NCBI GenBank assembly: GCA_002946415.1
Contig: NJPS01000010.1
Location: forward strand, 1,240,001-1,304,000
DNA length: 64,000 bases
Reading direction: 5' to 3'
Source: Rutstroemia sp. NJR-2017a BVV2
Lineage: Eukaryota > Ascomycota > Leotiomycetes > Helotiales > Rutstroemiaceae
Both the position numbers and the translations under genes were made by a program. Below, one piece after another: positions 11,321-22,453 of this stretch. The notes under the pieces were generated by a model, which worked only from the letters and a program-made list of their open reading frames with translations, was not told where the DNA came from and made no database searches. The first letter of the stretch is position 1, and every line of letters starts with the position of its first letter.

Positions 11321-12242
11321 CATGTGTCGTTGTAGTATGTATGTACCTTCCTTTAGCATTTCAGTTACCATAGTAATTCATTAGTTGTGAGCATGATCAC
11401 GATGGGAAACACCATTTACTGAACCCAAATGATGCACTACCCTCACAGGTAATAGCCAATTTGGAGGTATCAGATCTGGCGTCGAGGTCAATCATATCCT
11501 CGTGATTACCACTTCAATCGCTGATGGCTATGAATTGGGTATCGCAAGAATGCTGAGAACGAGTCCGGATTTTCAGTACCATGATTTTTCACATATCGCT
11601 AACAACGACGTGTCAATCGTAGTACTTCTGAATTTGAATATACGATTAAAATCAACAACGCGATATTTTCTATTCTGATAACTCGTAGAGCGATTTCCAG
11701 CTTCTAGTCACTTTACTTCCAATCAGCATGTAATTTATTTGTGTTCTTGTGTTCTGACTGAAGTATTTAGAATACCCAAAAGGAGAGTCTCTAACCCTCC
11801 ATTTCAGGAGAATCCTTGCTTTGGTGTGCTACGTAGGCGGGTAATCGCGTTAACACTGTATGCTCTGACCACGTCAGGTTTTTCAGAACCTAACTCCAAT
11901 ACCAGCGAGTTCCAACGAGGCTGAGGGCTCTAGCGACCGGACGATGGACTTGTGACTTCGAAGGAGGATATCCAGTCCTAGTTCCACCAGGCTTCATTTG
12001 CCCTGCCACAAGTTTTGGACACTCTTGATTCGTTGATACCCTCGAACATAACCCAGGCACAGCAAGCCAAATTTTCCAATTTTTAGAACTCGCTGAGGAC
12101 TGATTAAAGTATGAAAGGTGTGTTGGTGTTAGCTAGCCAGTATGGACCACCAGATATTTTCACTTAAATCACTGAGCCATCGTGACAGTATGAGCTTGCT
12201 CACGCCCCTGCACTCGACTATTCTTTCATAATATACGGAATC
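11321..12242. other. intergenic, no supported gene
   Basis: This is the 3' flank of the 404-aa gene and 5' flank of the rhodopsin-like pseudogene. Only one short open frame (about 61 codons at 11739) occurs, without features. Confidence 0.5.
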
Positions 12243-13184
12243 ATGTCTGCAAATGAACTTGCTATTTCGTTCGTTGGGCCAGGTGAAGTCGTATCCGCGG
12301 GTATAGCGATACCCATCGTAGCAATATTCGTTGTTGCTCTACGATTTTGGCTTCGTTCATACCAAAAAGTCAAGCTCGGTCCTGATGACTGGACCATCTT
12401 GATAGCATTAGTAAGTCTTCGAAATACATTCTCATGTCGAGTCCCTCACTCTGTGTTCCAAGTTAAACTGTGCATAGATATTTCTCGTGGGGATGGGCAT
12501 TTGCCTTGTCTATGGTAAGTTCTCATGCTGATTTACGAAGTACCCAACCGTCAACAGGCAATGCTGATACATTTTTCAGGGGCTGCGAACCATGGTCTTG
12601 GTTACCCAACACCCCAGCCGCCCGATGCCAGTGCGGAGACACAACTGACAGAGATCTTGCCAGCTTAGACTCTGGTTGAACTGGTATATATGCTGATGAA
12701 GAATGGTTTTGAGTAGTCAAGCTGATCCTGCGGTAGCTCGATTGGATTACATGGCTTCTTATGGTTCCGGCCAACGGTCTCATCAAGCTCAGTGCTGTGT
12801 TCCTTTATCGTCGCCTCTTCGTTGTCAATAAAAACTCGTCCTTCGATATTATTACGAAAGTATTTCTTGTTATCTGTTCTCTCTGGACGGTTGCTTTTCT
12901 CTTCGCGACGATTTTTGGTTGCGGAAAACACTTCACAAACCCTTGGAAGCCGTTGATATACATCGCAGAATGCAACACGAACACAAGGTTAGACGGTCTT
13001 ATGATATCGGACCTTCTGACTGATATTCTTGTTTGGATTTTGCCCATACCTGTGGTATTTATTCGGAGCTTCGTTCAGTCATTCGTATTGTGCTAATTAT
13101 AATTAGGTGTGGAGACTTAAGATGCCTACATCTCAGAAGCTCTATATAACGGGGGTAGTTCCTCAATCAGACCTTAAAGCTTGA
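12243..13184 (+). pseudogene. Rhodopsin-fold (fungal rhodopsin domain, Pth11-like) membrane protein, broken
   Basis: Exons 12243-12410, 12478-12514, 12580-12683, 12737-13054 and 13107-13184 join in frame. They reproduce the family order: TM1 (AIPIVAIFVVALRFWLRSY), LGPDDW, TM2 ending GMGICLVYG, the HGLGYP loop, LDWITWLLMVPANGLIKLSA with YRRLF, a TM4 segment, then LVWILPIPVVWRLKMPTSQK. The third exon has an in-frame TAG at 12666-12668, where neighbours on both sides match the family, consistent with a CAG-to-TAG change. After the WRLKMPTSQK segment homology ends and a stop follows 12 codons later, so TM6 and TM7 are missing. Family members are 7-TM proteins, some acting as surface sensors. The five preserved splice sites suggest recent loss. 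A sequencing error cannot be excluded for the TAG, but the truncation is a separate lesion. Confidence 0.8.
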
Positions 13185-13776
13185 AGAGAACGTGGCACTC
13201 AACACGACTGAATGAAACACTAGAACATGCTATGATGGGGATGTAAGGAGACTGCAACGATGAAGGGGGCTCATGGTAATGGTCATATACTGGTTCTAGT
13301 ATTACGATGTAAAATAACTCACCATGTTGTTACTACTCTCTTTCATTAAACACCCAAATATAATTTAGTGAGACTGTAAATGAATGTGTTGAATCAATGA
13401 ATCTTGTTACTTGATTTAACGGGATCTCTGCTCTCAGAAGTGGGGAGAAAGACATCGTTGTACGGACTCACAAATCCACAATTCGAAGTCATGCAAAGGA
13501 CAACATATCTTTACAATGATTGTCAGTGAACTTCACATGTGTTATCTGGAGTCTGTGGAGTTTTGAAGCTTGTTGCTGAATACAATTTTCCATCAGGCTG
13601 AGGAAAACCATAAAATTGACTCAATCGATAGCCATGTAATGCTGTGAGGGCGAGGAGAATGAGACACGAAAGTAGTGGAGTCAGTTGGGAACTAAGCTGG
13701 GAAAATATTTAAATTGGCACGCGGAATAGTTTGAGATTACCATTTTAAAACATCTAGATAATACTTATTTTCCGAA
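13185..13776. other. intergenic, between two convergent broken genes
   Basis: This AT-rich stretch separates the 3' ends of the rhodopsin-like and UstYa-like pseudogenes. It may once have held the missing 3' exons of the former, but I found no TM6/TM7-like frame in it. Confidence 0.5.
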
Positions 13777-14774
13777 TCAGTCCTCATAATGAATCCACTT
13801 TGTTCTTGCCGCCTCCTCATATGGCGAACCTGGGGGACAAAAGCGGTAGCGATCCAGTTCCGTAAAACCATCGTCATTTATATCTCCTACGTGTCGCCAG
13901 CATGCATTGTGTTCATCTGCCCAGTTCTCCAACTGCTTCCAGTCGCGACACATACGCACTTGGCCAAGTCCACTCTTTTGATTCTGTTGGTAGCCGGTGT
14001 ATCGTGGAGTATCGTCGGCATCACACATAATCTCATCGCGGAGCACGTTCAAGCAGTGTATAACATGAACATATGCAGAGATTTGTGATGCGTTGATCTG
14101 ATATTCCACGATGGATGTTCTTATGGTTTTCTGATATCAAAATTAGCGCGCGAAATGTCTTGCTAGATTTCACATATGTATTTACCACACAATGTATGTT
14201 GTGATATGCATTGATGAGGTATACCCTTCGAGGTATCCCAGGGGAATCTTTGAACTCTGGGAAGCCCCATTCTCCGAGCATATTCATCAGCAAGGGCGAT
14301 ATTTCCCCGATCATAGGTAGTTTCATCCCAAAGTAGCTTCTGGGCAGTTTCATTCCCGGCACTATCTGGAAGCCATGGTCTCGGAACAGTTCTAGTGAGG
14401 CGAGCTAGGATAAACATTAGAGCTTTGCGAATGCTGTGTTGGAACAAAGAAGGTTGGAGGCACAAACTATATTTTGAACGCTCGAGCAGTTGCACAACAT
14501 CTCCCCAGACTCCCCGCGTGACTGCGATAGTTATAAAGACGGCATTAAAGCACACAGATATAAGAAGAGCTAGCTTGAGAATATTCAACTGAAGACTACT
14601 ACAAGCAGGTTTCGGGCTGATAGATAGTCTTTTTTCATGCTCTTCTACGAGAGACTCCAGAGAATCTTCACCGTGGAGACTTTCCGAGCGCAGAGGTAGA
14701 TACACTTTGTGTTGACACAAACGAAAATAAAAACAGAGATCAATGACAAAGGAAACTCTCTGAGGAGGGGACAT
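13777..14774 (-). pseudogene. UstYa-like (DUF3328) oxidase, frameshifted
   Basis: Exons 14774-14468, 14404-14186 and 14130-13777, with the ATG at 14774 as the most likely start. The layout is a cytosolic leader, an EEHEKRL segment, one membrane span (NILKLALLISVCFNAVFIT) and the DUF3328 domain, with WDETTYDRGNIALADEYARR, MGLPRVQRFPWDTSKG, and the two HxxHC motifs (HNIHC in exon 2, HVIHC in exon 3) that define UstYa-type oxidases. The C-terminal part (LRDEIMCDADDTPRYTG, MCRDW, ELDRYRFCPPGSPY) is well preserved. At about 14222 the frame slips: after the WDTSKG codons, the first HxxHC motif is read in another frame (net +1 or -2 base). As given, translation would stop in the intron region before the second motif. 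UstYa-like enzymes oxidise or cyclise peptides in ribosomal-peptide pathways. No precursor gene is visible nearby. Confidence 0.82.
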
Positions 14775-16081
14775 CCGAGAAAAGAGCACCTCATACTGAT
14801 TGTCTCCGTAAAGCAAACTTCACACAGCAATGTAAAAGCAGCGCTTGGAGAGCTTGGACGCGAATATGTTGTGCGTTACATTGCATGACAGGGGATGAGC
14901 AGAGCCAGAGTGTCGGGTCCGGCCAACTCCATATCGGATAAGATATCGGTAGTTTTATTCGGTGTTGGCTTTATTTCCATCGTATTTTTACCGGCGCTTT
15001 TAGTTCTGATGAGATATGGGGAGAGAATTAGGAATAGTCCTAGGTTTAAGCAGGATCTGTAGGGGCTCAGAGGCCCTATTTGGAGTCGTTGGTCTCACCT
15101 AGGCGGTTAACTGTTCCAAACTGCCTGATTTTCACAGGCGAGCAGTAGAATTACTACTTGCGTCAGGTTGGTCCATGCCTGCATAATGGAAGTATACAAT
15201 CGCACCTGGTATATGTTACTTGTATCCCACTCCCTAATCGACGTTGACCTGTCCGTTACCTTCCCCTTCTTTGCTCTCCTATTCCTTCCCATTCCATACC
15301 CTACCTACCCTCTCCGTTACCTTTCTTTCCCCGCCTCCCCAACCACTTAGTACCTGCCAAATCTCTTCAGCACTACCACCCCGTTCTCGATATCTACACC
15401 ATTACTAACTCTCTTCCATATCCCGAAAATAGGCATCTTGCGTTCGTTGTCTCTACTTCGAACCGACTCGGATGCGGTGGAAGTGGAACGCATCGCAGTT
15501 CCATGATGAGCATGATCCGTAGCTTGAAATGGTGGAAGGGTCGAACAAGGGGATGAAGATTTCGCCTGAGAATTTGGTGAAGGATATGCTGAGAATTGGA
15601 GAATGGATCTGAGGAATTATACATGCCGACTGAGCTGAGGTTGAGCGTGGTAGTGGTCGTGCAGTAACAGACGTGTGGGATTTTGGGTGCTTCGCACAAG
15701 GTTTGGGAGTACTGGGGAGATACCCTTGATTATTTGTGCAGGCGTATGAGGTTTCCCGCTTTTGGGTAGAGAACAACTTCTTCGTGGGTGGTCACCTTTT
15801 GCTCCATCACTCAAAGAGCTTGAACCTGCCATAGTCGTCGAGCTTCTCCTAACTTTGATCTGTCTTGCCACTGGAGAGTCTACGCATGGAAGTGAACTCA
15901 ATTTAAGTTTCCAGGACGAAAATAGAGCCAGACCCGGTGCCCGTTCCCGTGAAATCCTGAGCCACACCCTAGGAATGAACTTCACATAACGGACTTGATA
16001 TTTTTCTTGTTACTTGACGAATCCGCGCCTCCTAGGTAAGAATAAGGACAATCAAAGTCACGGATAGCATTCTATCACGTG
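14775..16081. other. intergenic, no supported gene
   Basis: Several overlapping short frames at 15394-15985 on the minus strand compete with one another and none has a signature or consistent codon pattern. Region 15240-15420 is pyrimidine-rich on the plus strand. I see no RNA gene. Confidence 0.4.
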
Positions 16082-16392
16082 TTAGTCTCCAGGATCTTCG
16101 GATTCGGATCCTCCACCGCATTGCCGAAACCGATCACGAAGCTGACGATAATTTTCCCACGCCGCATCACCATCCATGCCACTTAAGTAGCCAACTCCCA
16201 TCCTCATAGCCCCAATGACAAGACGCGGCCCTAGGTAACCCTCGGCCGAAAATACACATCGTCATTCGCATCGCTGTGCGGGGGCTGTGTAAGCTGCGGC
16301 CCTATCCGAGTTGGCAGATTCTTCTCCACTTCTTAATCTACCAATGATTCCTCTAATACAACCACCCACACCACGCAAAAGAAGCTTCCCAT
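16082..16392 (-). pseudogene. Remnant of an unidentified coding region
   Basis: Read on the minus strand, two protein-like blocks sit in different frames. One is about 25 residues, NLPTRIGPQLTQPPHSD and on. The other is about 50 residues, including GYLGPRLVIGAMRMGVG and AAWENYRQLRDRFRQCGG, ending at a TAA at 16082-16084. They join if one base is missing in the A-run (plus strand) at 16249-16252. Upstream in the first frame there is a TAA at 16333-16335 and then an ATG at 16392. Two lesions therefore separate the pieces. I do not recognise the family. The call rests on protein-like composition only, and the upstream end is uncertain. Confidence 0.33.
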
Positions 16393-16744
16393 CCAAGCAA
16401 AGCTGTTAATCTTGCAAGGGAATCGAGATTCAGCAACGTTTCAAGTATATGAATTCGTTCAATATGTCTCGTATTGGAACAGTTTCCCCTCACTTCACGT
16501 ACTTCGTGGCAATGTGACAGCTATTTTTAGAAACACGGATGGTGGATACGAGATGATGGATGAAAAACGGTAGACTGACTGATATGGCATGCAGCTATTT
16601 TGCGTCTAATGGATTCTCATACTTTGATAAGAAGGTGGATGGAATGGGTATCCGATTTTAGATAAGATGTGCTTGTTTGACTCTGCCAAAAGGGTTCTTT
16701 GAAGTCGTTGATTTCAGAGTTCAAAAATTGAAGCTATCGTGAAA
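16393..16744. other. short intergenic, promoter of the gene at 16745
   Basis: A 352-bp AT-rich stretch upstream of the 322-aa gene. No open frame or motif that I can defend. Confidence 0.5.
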
Positions 16745-17773
16745 ATGAGCAACGACGAAATTCTCGTTACAAGTCGGAGTGAGGCTCCTTCAATCATTGA
16801 TATCAATTCACGGAATGAGAAGATCTTTGCTCAATTGCCTGATCTCATCCAGGAAGCACTTGTTTCGACTGAATGTAAGTGATGTTCAGAACATCCCCTT
16901 TCGTGGAGGAGATCAATAATTAATACCCTCATAGTCTCCAGTCCGAACCTTAAAATAAGCAGAGTCCACAATGCTCGCACTATCGATTCTTCCTTCATGA
17001 CTCAACCTATGTTCTACATCACGCCCAACAATGACTCCGGCATCAGCATGGTAGACATCAACATTACAGATGAAAATGTCATCAAAAAATTCGGTCGCGA
17101 TCTCACAGCCAACTTCGCCGATATCAAAGCCTACGGGGCGAAAGCCTTTTTCGAGAAGAAAAATGATTCGGACGACGTGGCTTACTCGCTATGTGCCTGC
17201 GCTACAGGATACATATGGGTATATATCCCTTCGGGTCTCGTACAAGAAGCCGACGAGATCTCTTCCCTCGAGATCCAAGTCGGTACATTTGCACTAAACG
17301 CTCGAGCCGTGACAACAATAGAGATACCATGCCGGTATCGCGCCGGTCGGATAACAGAGTACTTAAGAGGCGAGCTCGCTCTGCTCTGCTCCACTGTTCT
17401 CGCCACGTATCTCCGTCTCCGTATGATGGGCTACCAATACGAATACGCAGCCGAGTCAGCAATTTCGCAAACGAGGAAACAGCTATCGCACTTGCGAATC
17501 GTGGACCCATGGCTCTTCATTGGGATGGATAAGATGCTGCGGGAGATATGCACGAATGCGCCATTGCCGCCCACTTCGGTCGTGTCGCTCATCTCGAGGA
17601 GTATGATTAAAGGGAGATGGGAAGTGTGGGGGGAGAAGAAAGTTTTGAGAAGAAGATACTCTCTACCTCAGAGGATTATAAGGTGTTTCAAGAAGTCGCA
17701 GTTTGATTCGATTGATCTTTTGAGTGAGAGCTATAAGGCTTTCACGATAGACAAGAAGCTGAATGTGAAGTGA
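16745..17773 (+). CDS. Unknown 322-aa protein
   Basis: Two exons, 16745-16874 and 16935-17773. The intron has a GTAAGT donor and a TAG acceptor, and phases match (T plus TC). The start ATG at 16745 opens a frame that carries straight into the long second exon, whose internal ATG at 16997 is not needed as a start. The protein shows no signal peptide and no clear membrane span. A middle segment is hydrophobic (LCACATGYIWVYIPSG), followed by a probable beta-rich stretch, a helical part and a basic C-terminus (KKVLRRRYSLPQRIIRCFKK). I recognise no domain. It is flanked by a decayed remnant and a CAZyme, so it is probably an accessory, lineage-restricted gene. Confidence 0.72.
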
Positions 17774-17831
17774 AGACGAGAATCAGTCAAACTTTGCGCG
17801 GTATCCATTCATCAGAAACCGATTACACTCC

Positions 17832-19832
17832 TTAAGATACCGGAACCATAATTCTATCAATATTCGGAGCTACATGGGGAAAGGGTGTCAGTATTTCATT
17901 GGACACTTCAACAGGAGAGAAAAGTGTGGGAAGACTTACCCCAGCCTGAATTATACGACTGGAACACAATCACATTACTAGTTCCACTCTTCAGCGGCGT
18001 TGTCAGGAGACTCGTGCCTGGCGTATTATCGTTGGTCGTCGGCAAGAACGAAACGATATTGCTGACGCCATTGACGATCACGTTCGCATATCTCTGCGTC
18101 GAATCACCATTGGTATGATGAATACGGAGCGTCGTGGTACTTGCTGCAGTACTACTGATGCCATTGAAAGTCAGAGTACCCCCCGGGCTCGGCCCACCAA
18201 TATACCCTACTGAGTCACTACCGGAACATCCAGAGCATGAGATGATTTTTGCGCCAGATGCGAGGGCGTTTGTGCTGGATTCAGCTTCGGGTGTTGTTTC
18301 GGATGGAGCGGTACTCCAGGTTCCTGCTGCCGCGTTTATGATCCAGTTTACACGATTTGCCTAATCTTAATGAGTTTGGTAATGTGAAAAGTAGGGATGG
18401 GAGTATGTTACCATAGTTGCGGTTTTGCCGGATATAGTTAGGGGTAGCCAGACATAGGTTGAGGTCATCAGGTTAGAGGATTCCCAGCGATCGCCCATGT
18501 ACCTAATTTTAATTAGTTATCATCACTGGACCAAGAACTCGTAACGAGCGTGATAGCAACACATACATTACAATGCCATTAATGTTCACCACAGCCGCTG
18601 TTTGACTACTGTAGGTATTCGTTCCTGAGGTAGCGAAAGTAGACCATGCAGACCAAGGACCAGAAAGAGATGTAGCAGTGCAGTAGACATTGTCATTCGG
18701 CGCTGTTCCGATCCATTGTTAGCGAGTGAGCTAGATTGAGTAAAGATGATAGAGTACATACACCATCCGCTTAGGTGACTAGCAAACATGAAATATGTGC
18801 TTCCGCTCTTGTAAATTGCCGGCGCTTCATAATCTGCGAACAGGTATGTGGCCGATACAACCGAGGTATAGTCTGCAGAGAGCTTATTGATACGTAGACC
18901 ATTTGCACGCTAAAAACGTTAGATATGACAGCTGGATACAATGCGGGAATGGGAAGTAAGAATTACATCTTCGGTGAGAAGGTAGCCTGTGCCATCAGTG
19001 TCTACATGGACGTCAACACATAACTCTTCATACGTCCTCCAGATTTTTACCTTTGAACACATTGAGGTCTCTGCTCTGGAAGCCAAGCGGCTGACTTGCT
19101 CCTCTGAATGTTTGTGGTCAGCTGATATCTCAAATGTTTACCCAGCGGTTCATCGTCAACGTGAATGTGAGCTACTTACAAGTACGTGTATGCTCCACAA
19201 ACGCTGCTGCTAGTTGCTACTCCGGCTCTTGCTTCACCGTAGCTTGAAGAATCGATGTGCATCCACTAAAGTAAATGTATGTATTAGCCAATGTGTCTGC
19301 AGTGGTGTTATGAGGTCGGACACCTCAATCACCTCCCTACTATGGGTAGCTCGAGAATGTTTGCTCGAGAATGTTTGCTCGTGCGTAGAACTCGAAGGTT
19401 CGGCACTACATGGCAGACTGCCAGACACTCACCATTACATATTTGCTGGTTGCAGAATTGTACATTATGTGTGGACGTTCGACAACACGGTTCGGACCCA
19501 AGTCACCCGAGGATTGCACCGTCAGAAGGTACGACTGAAATTTCCAGTTCACTAGATCCGTGCTGGAATAGCAGTTTATGGATTGGAAAGCACTTCCATT
19601 CAATTTGTTCTCCCCTACCCAGTAGTAGGTCGATCCTACTTGAATTATACCTCCACCGTGGGCTTGTATATGTTGATTGAGGCCAGAGGCTGTCCATGTC
19701 GCCCCCGGCACCTGAGGTACTGTTAGCTGGCTGAGCTATGTGTAAGTTAATAGTTACACGAACGATTTGGAGGGACGCAAACGCGCGGCTGATCAGCAAA
19801 GAAATGAAACAGATTGTCAGTGAGAACATCAT
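17832..19832 (-). CDS. GH43 (subfamily 24-like) exo-beta-1,3-galactanase with C-terminal CBM
   Basis: Ten exons (minus): 19832-19764, 19711-19433, 19265-19180, 19103-19051, 19001-18967, 18909-18762, 18702-18567, 18502-18412, 18360-17940 and 17869-17832. They give 451 aa with every phase matching. A signal peptide (SLTICFISLLISRAFA) precedes the mature start. The catalytic domain opens with NQHIQAHGGGIIQ and TYYWVGENK, the signature I associate with subfamily 24, then VERPHIMYN, WMHIDSSSYGEARAGVA, LGFQSRDLNVFKDTDGTGYL, DYEAPAIYKSG and YMGDRW. Residues from about 330 on form a beta-sandwich resembling CBM35 (ASGAKIISCSGCSGSD, LRIHHTNGDSTQRYANVIVN). Such enzymes trim the beta-1,3-galactan backbone of arabinogalactan proteins outside the cell. 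Intron 1 could use GTTCGT (chosen) or GTAACT six bases later; both stay in frame. Subfamily and specificity are inferred. Confidence 0.9.
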
Positions 19833-22453
19833 GAATATTCTTTAGATGATTGTCAAGATTGAGTTCAGTGGAAACAGTGCCAGGACAAGATCAGGACTGT
19901 TCATGTCTGATATAGCCGTGGCATATGCCATCGGCAGAAATGTTATCTCCCAATTGAGCCATTCCTAGTCATTAGTTGTTCACCTAATCCAGCGATTCGT
20001 ATATATCAGACTCCCTCTCCCGCCCCAATCATATGGACACCATTGGGATAAATCTCCACTAGAACTGCATAGGACCAAGTGCAACCTACCCAAATGATTC
20101 TGGTGATTTAGGAAGAATGAGAGTCCACCAGTACGAGTACTTTCGCACTCGTTCGGAAGTTTTAAACATGGTATTTTTGTGGAACAATCATTTAGCCGCA
20201 GGTTGAAAAGATCTTTATGACGATATTGCAGGTGTTAAGAATACAAGACTAGGCAAAGAGGAGCAGTCGGGGAGCTCGGGGAGTTGACGACGAAGCTGCG
20301 AAGGTCGCGAGACCAAGCGAACCCCAAAAAACAACCAAAAAACATCGCAAAACATCGTAAAGATATGCAATTGTGAGAACTATCTCGTCATCTCAGATTG
20401 TAGGCAAGAAACGGAGCAATTTCAATTCACTGTCGACCACCTCAACTCTACCTCGAAAAAGCCCTCTCTGAATTGTTGCTGCACTATGAACATTTGCCGA
20501 GCATTCAATTCCGCAGGAAGTCACCCCATGTAGCACAAGATTCTCTGTTTATCCGGCAGAAGATCAACTTGTGTTTGCATTGGTTCATTCGCTGTACTGC
20601 TGATCTTCTTATGCAAGAAGACGCACAAGTCTATCCAAGGTTAACGTGACCTCAACTGCCGGTACATCCAAGTACCGGCGCCGGCAGTGCATCGCCCATG
20701 GAGGTATTCTTTGTCAAGTGGTACTTGAGAAAGCTCAGTGGAAAGGAGGTCGAAATGGGCTAGATGAAGTGCAAAGCTAGATAAGCCTACTTGGCTGGAG
20801 TTTATACAAAGAAGAACTAACCATGTCTTACGCGCAATGGTAAAGTCAAGAATGAGAAAAAGTTGGAAACCCCTTCATGAACATACTGTATATCCAGTGC
20901 ATCCACGGTTCGTGTGGCGGGACTAAGTGACTTTGATCACGTGCGGACGGAAATAAAATTCTCGACTTGGCTGTTTTAGAAGTGGCTAAATTTAGAAGAC
21001 CACGGCTGTTGACGGAGTATCTAGCTGCCTCAATTACCGAGCACTCGAAACCAAACATCGCGTCTGCTTGTCCGTCCACCTCCTTTCCAACTCACTCATT
21101 CCCTACCCTCAATAACTTCTCCAACTATTACTTCTCCGGATAACATCATTTGAGTCTCGCTCCATCCCAAGTGCTAAGTGCCTCCATACTGGAGTACGAA
21201 GCACGATTCATTGGTTGTGGCTCATCCGACACACTTCTTCACTAGGTATGCGAAGTTAATCAGGTCGATCACCAGTTTATCGAAATGACTGCCAAGCCCT
21301 ACAGCATCTCGCAGTCTGCCTTGACGGCAAATCGATATCGTACAGCATCATCAATCACTTGTGTCATAGCTGGTGGTATTCGTGGTTGTCCCTCACCGAG
21401 CCTGAAGTTATGCTTGGCGGGAGACAAGAGATAAGTACTCTACAGCAGCGGTACAACTACGGCATCAAGCCAATTTAGCACGAACCCGGCATTGGGTCCA
21501 CCACTGCCGGCGACTATTTTACTGCTATAACCTCGAGGTAGCCAAGAGTCTTTGACCATATCTGAGAATTTCTCGGCCTCTTGGCTTCTAGGCCATGAGT
21601 TTGCCATACGGCGAGTCCAGTGTCTGACTATGGTCACTGTTAGGGAATGTCCTAGTCTGAACCGACGGATCGTCCCGGCCAAGATCTTTAATAAACGCTT
21701 TGTAGCCTTTCATGTACAACTCTTGCAGTTTCCGAATACACCCTAACAAACTCTAACGAATTTAGAATGTTTAGCTGTGGCTTGGACATGATTCGGAAAT
21801 TTGCGGGAAGCTAAGTCTTTCATATTCCAGTGGGTCAGATTGCGCCCAGCCTTAAAGCCACCCGCGAGGGGCTCTGAAGCCAAGACTCGATAGGGGATTG
21901 TTGCTTGGCTCCGACATGTTCGTTGTCCCGGAGGCTCAAAGATCATCCCTTAGTCTGGATCTATTCTGGCCATAGTTGGTCTAGAGTTAATTCGAGCCTC
22001 GCCATCTGAAGTTGTTATCTCTTGGGGTTCCACTTTTGCACAGTTTCGAAGAATGTCTTCGATGTTTCCCTTCTGTTACGGCCCAACTTGGCTGTCAACA
22101 TTTTCATTTTGGTTGTTTTAGTTGTGCTATCAATATCTTGAACTCTTGGTAGAGCACTACGAGACACAGGGGGCTCCACTCGTAGGAGATGGCTGTTCTC
22201 AAATCCGTGGAATTGAGATCTTCAAAATGAGGAGGTTGTCCCACTTCCACACAATATTTCCCCAGAGACCTCCCCCTCAATTCATTGGAAAACTAATACA
22301 ATACGAACTGCTCTTCCAACGTAGAAGCTGTTCTAGTATCTGTATCATATACACTACTAGTCTCTCACTATCTTTGCCCACAAATCTTCCAATTCTCTCA
22401 TCAAGCTCAACTACAAATAATAAAGACTGCTGGCTCAGTTTACAACCGCCAAT
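19833..22453. other. intergenic, no supported gene
   Basis: 2.6 kb between the divergently transcribed GH43 and Mae1-type genes. The open frames are short (at most about 80 codons, until a 138-codon frame abutting the transporter start) and lack signatures. It includes the promoter and 5' leader of the transporter. I see no tandem repeat or tRNA. Confidence 0.45.
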
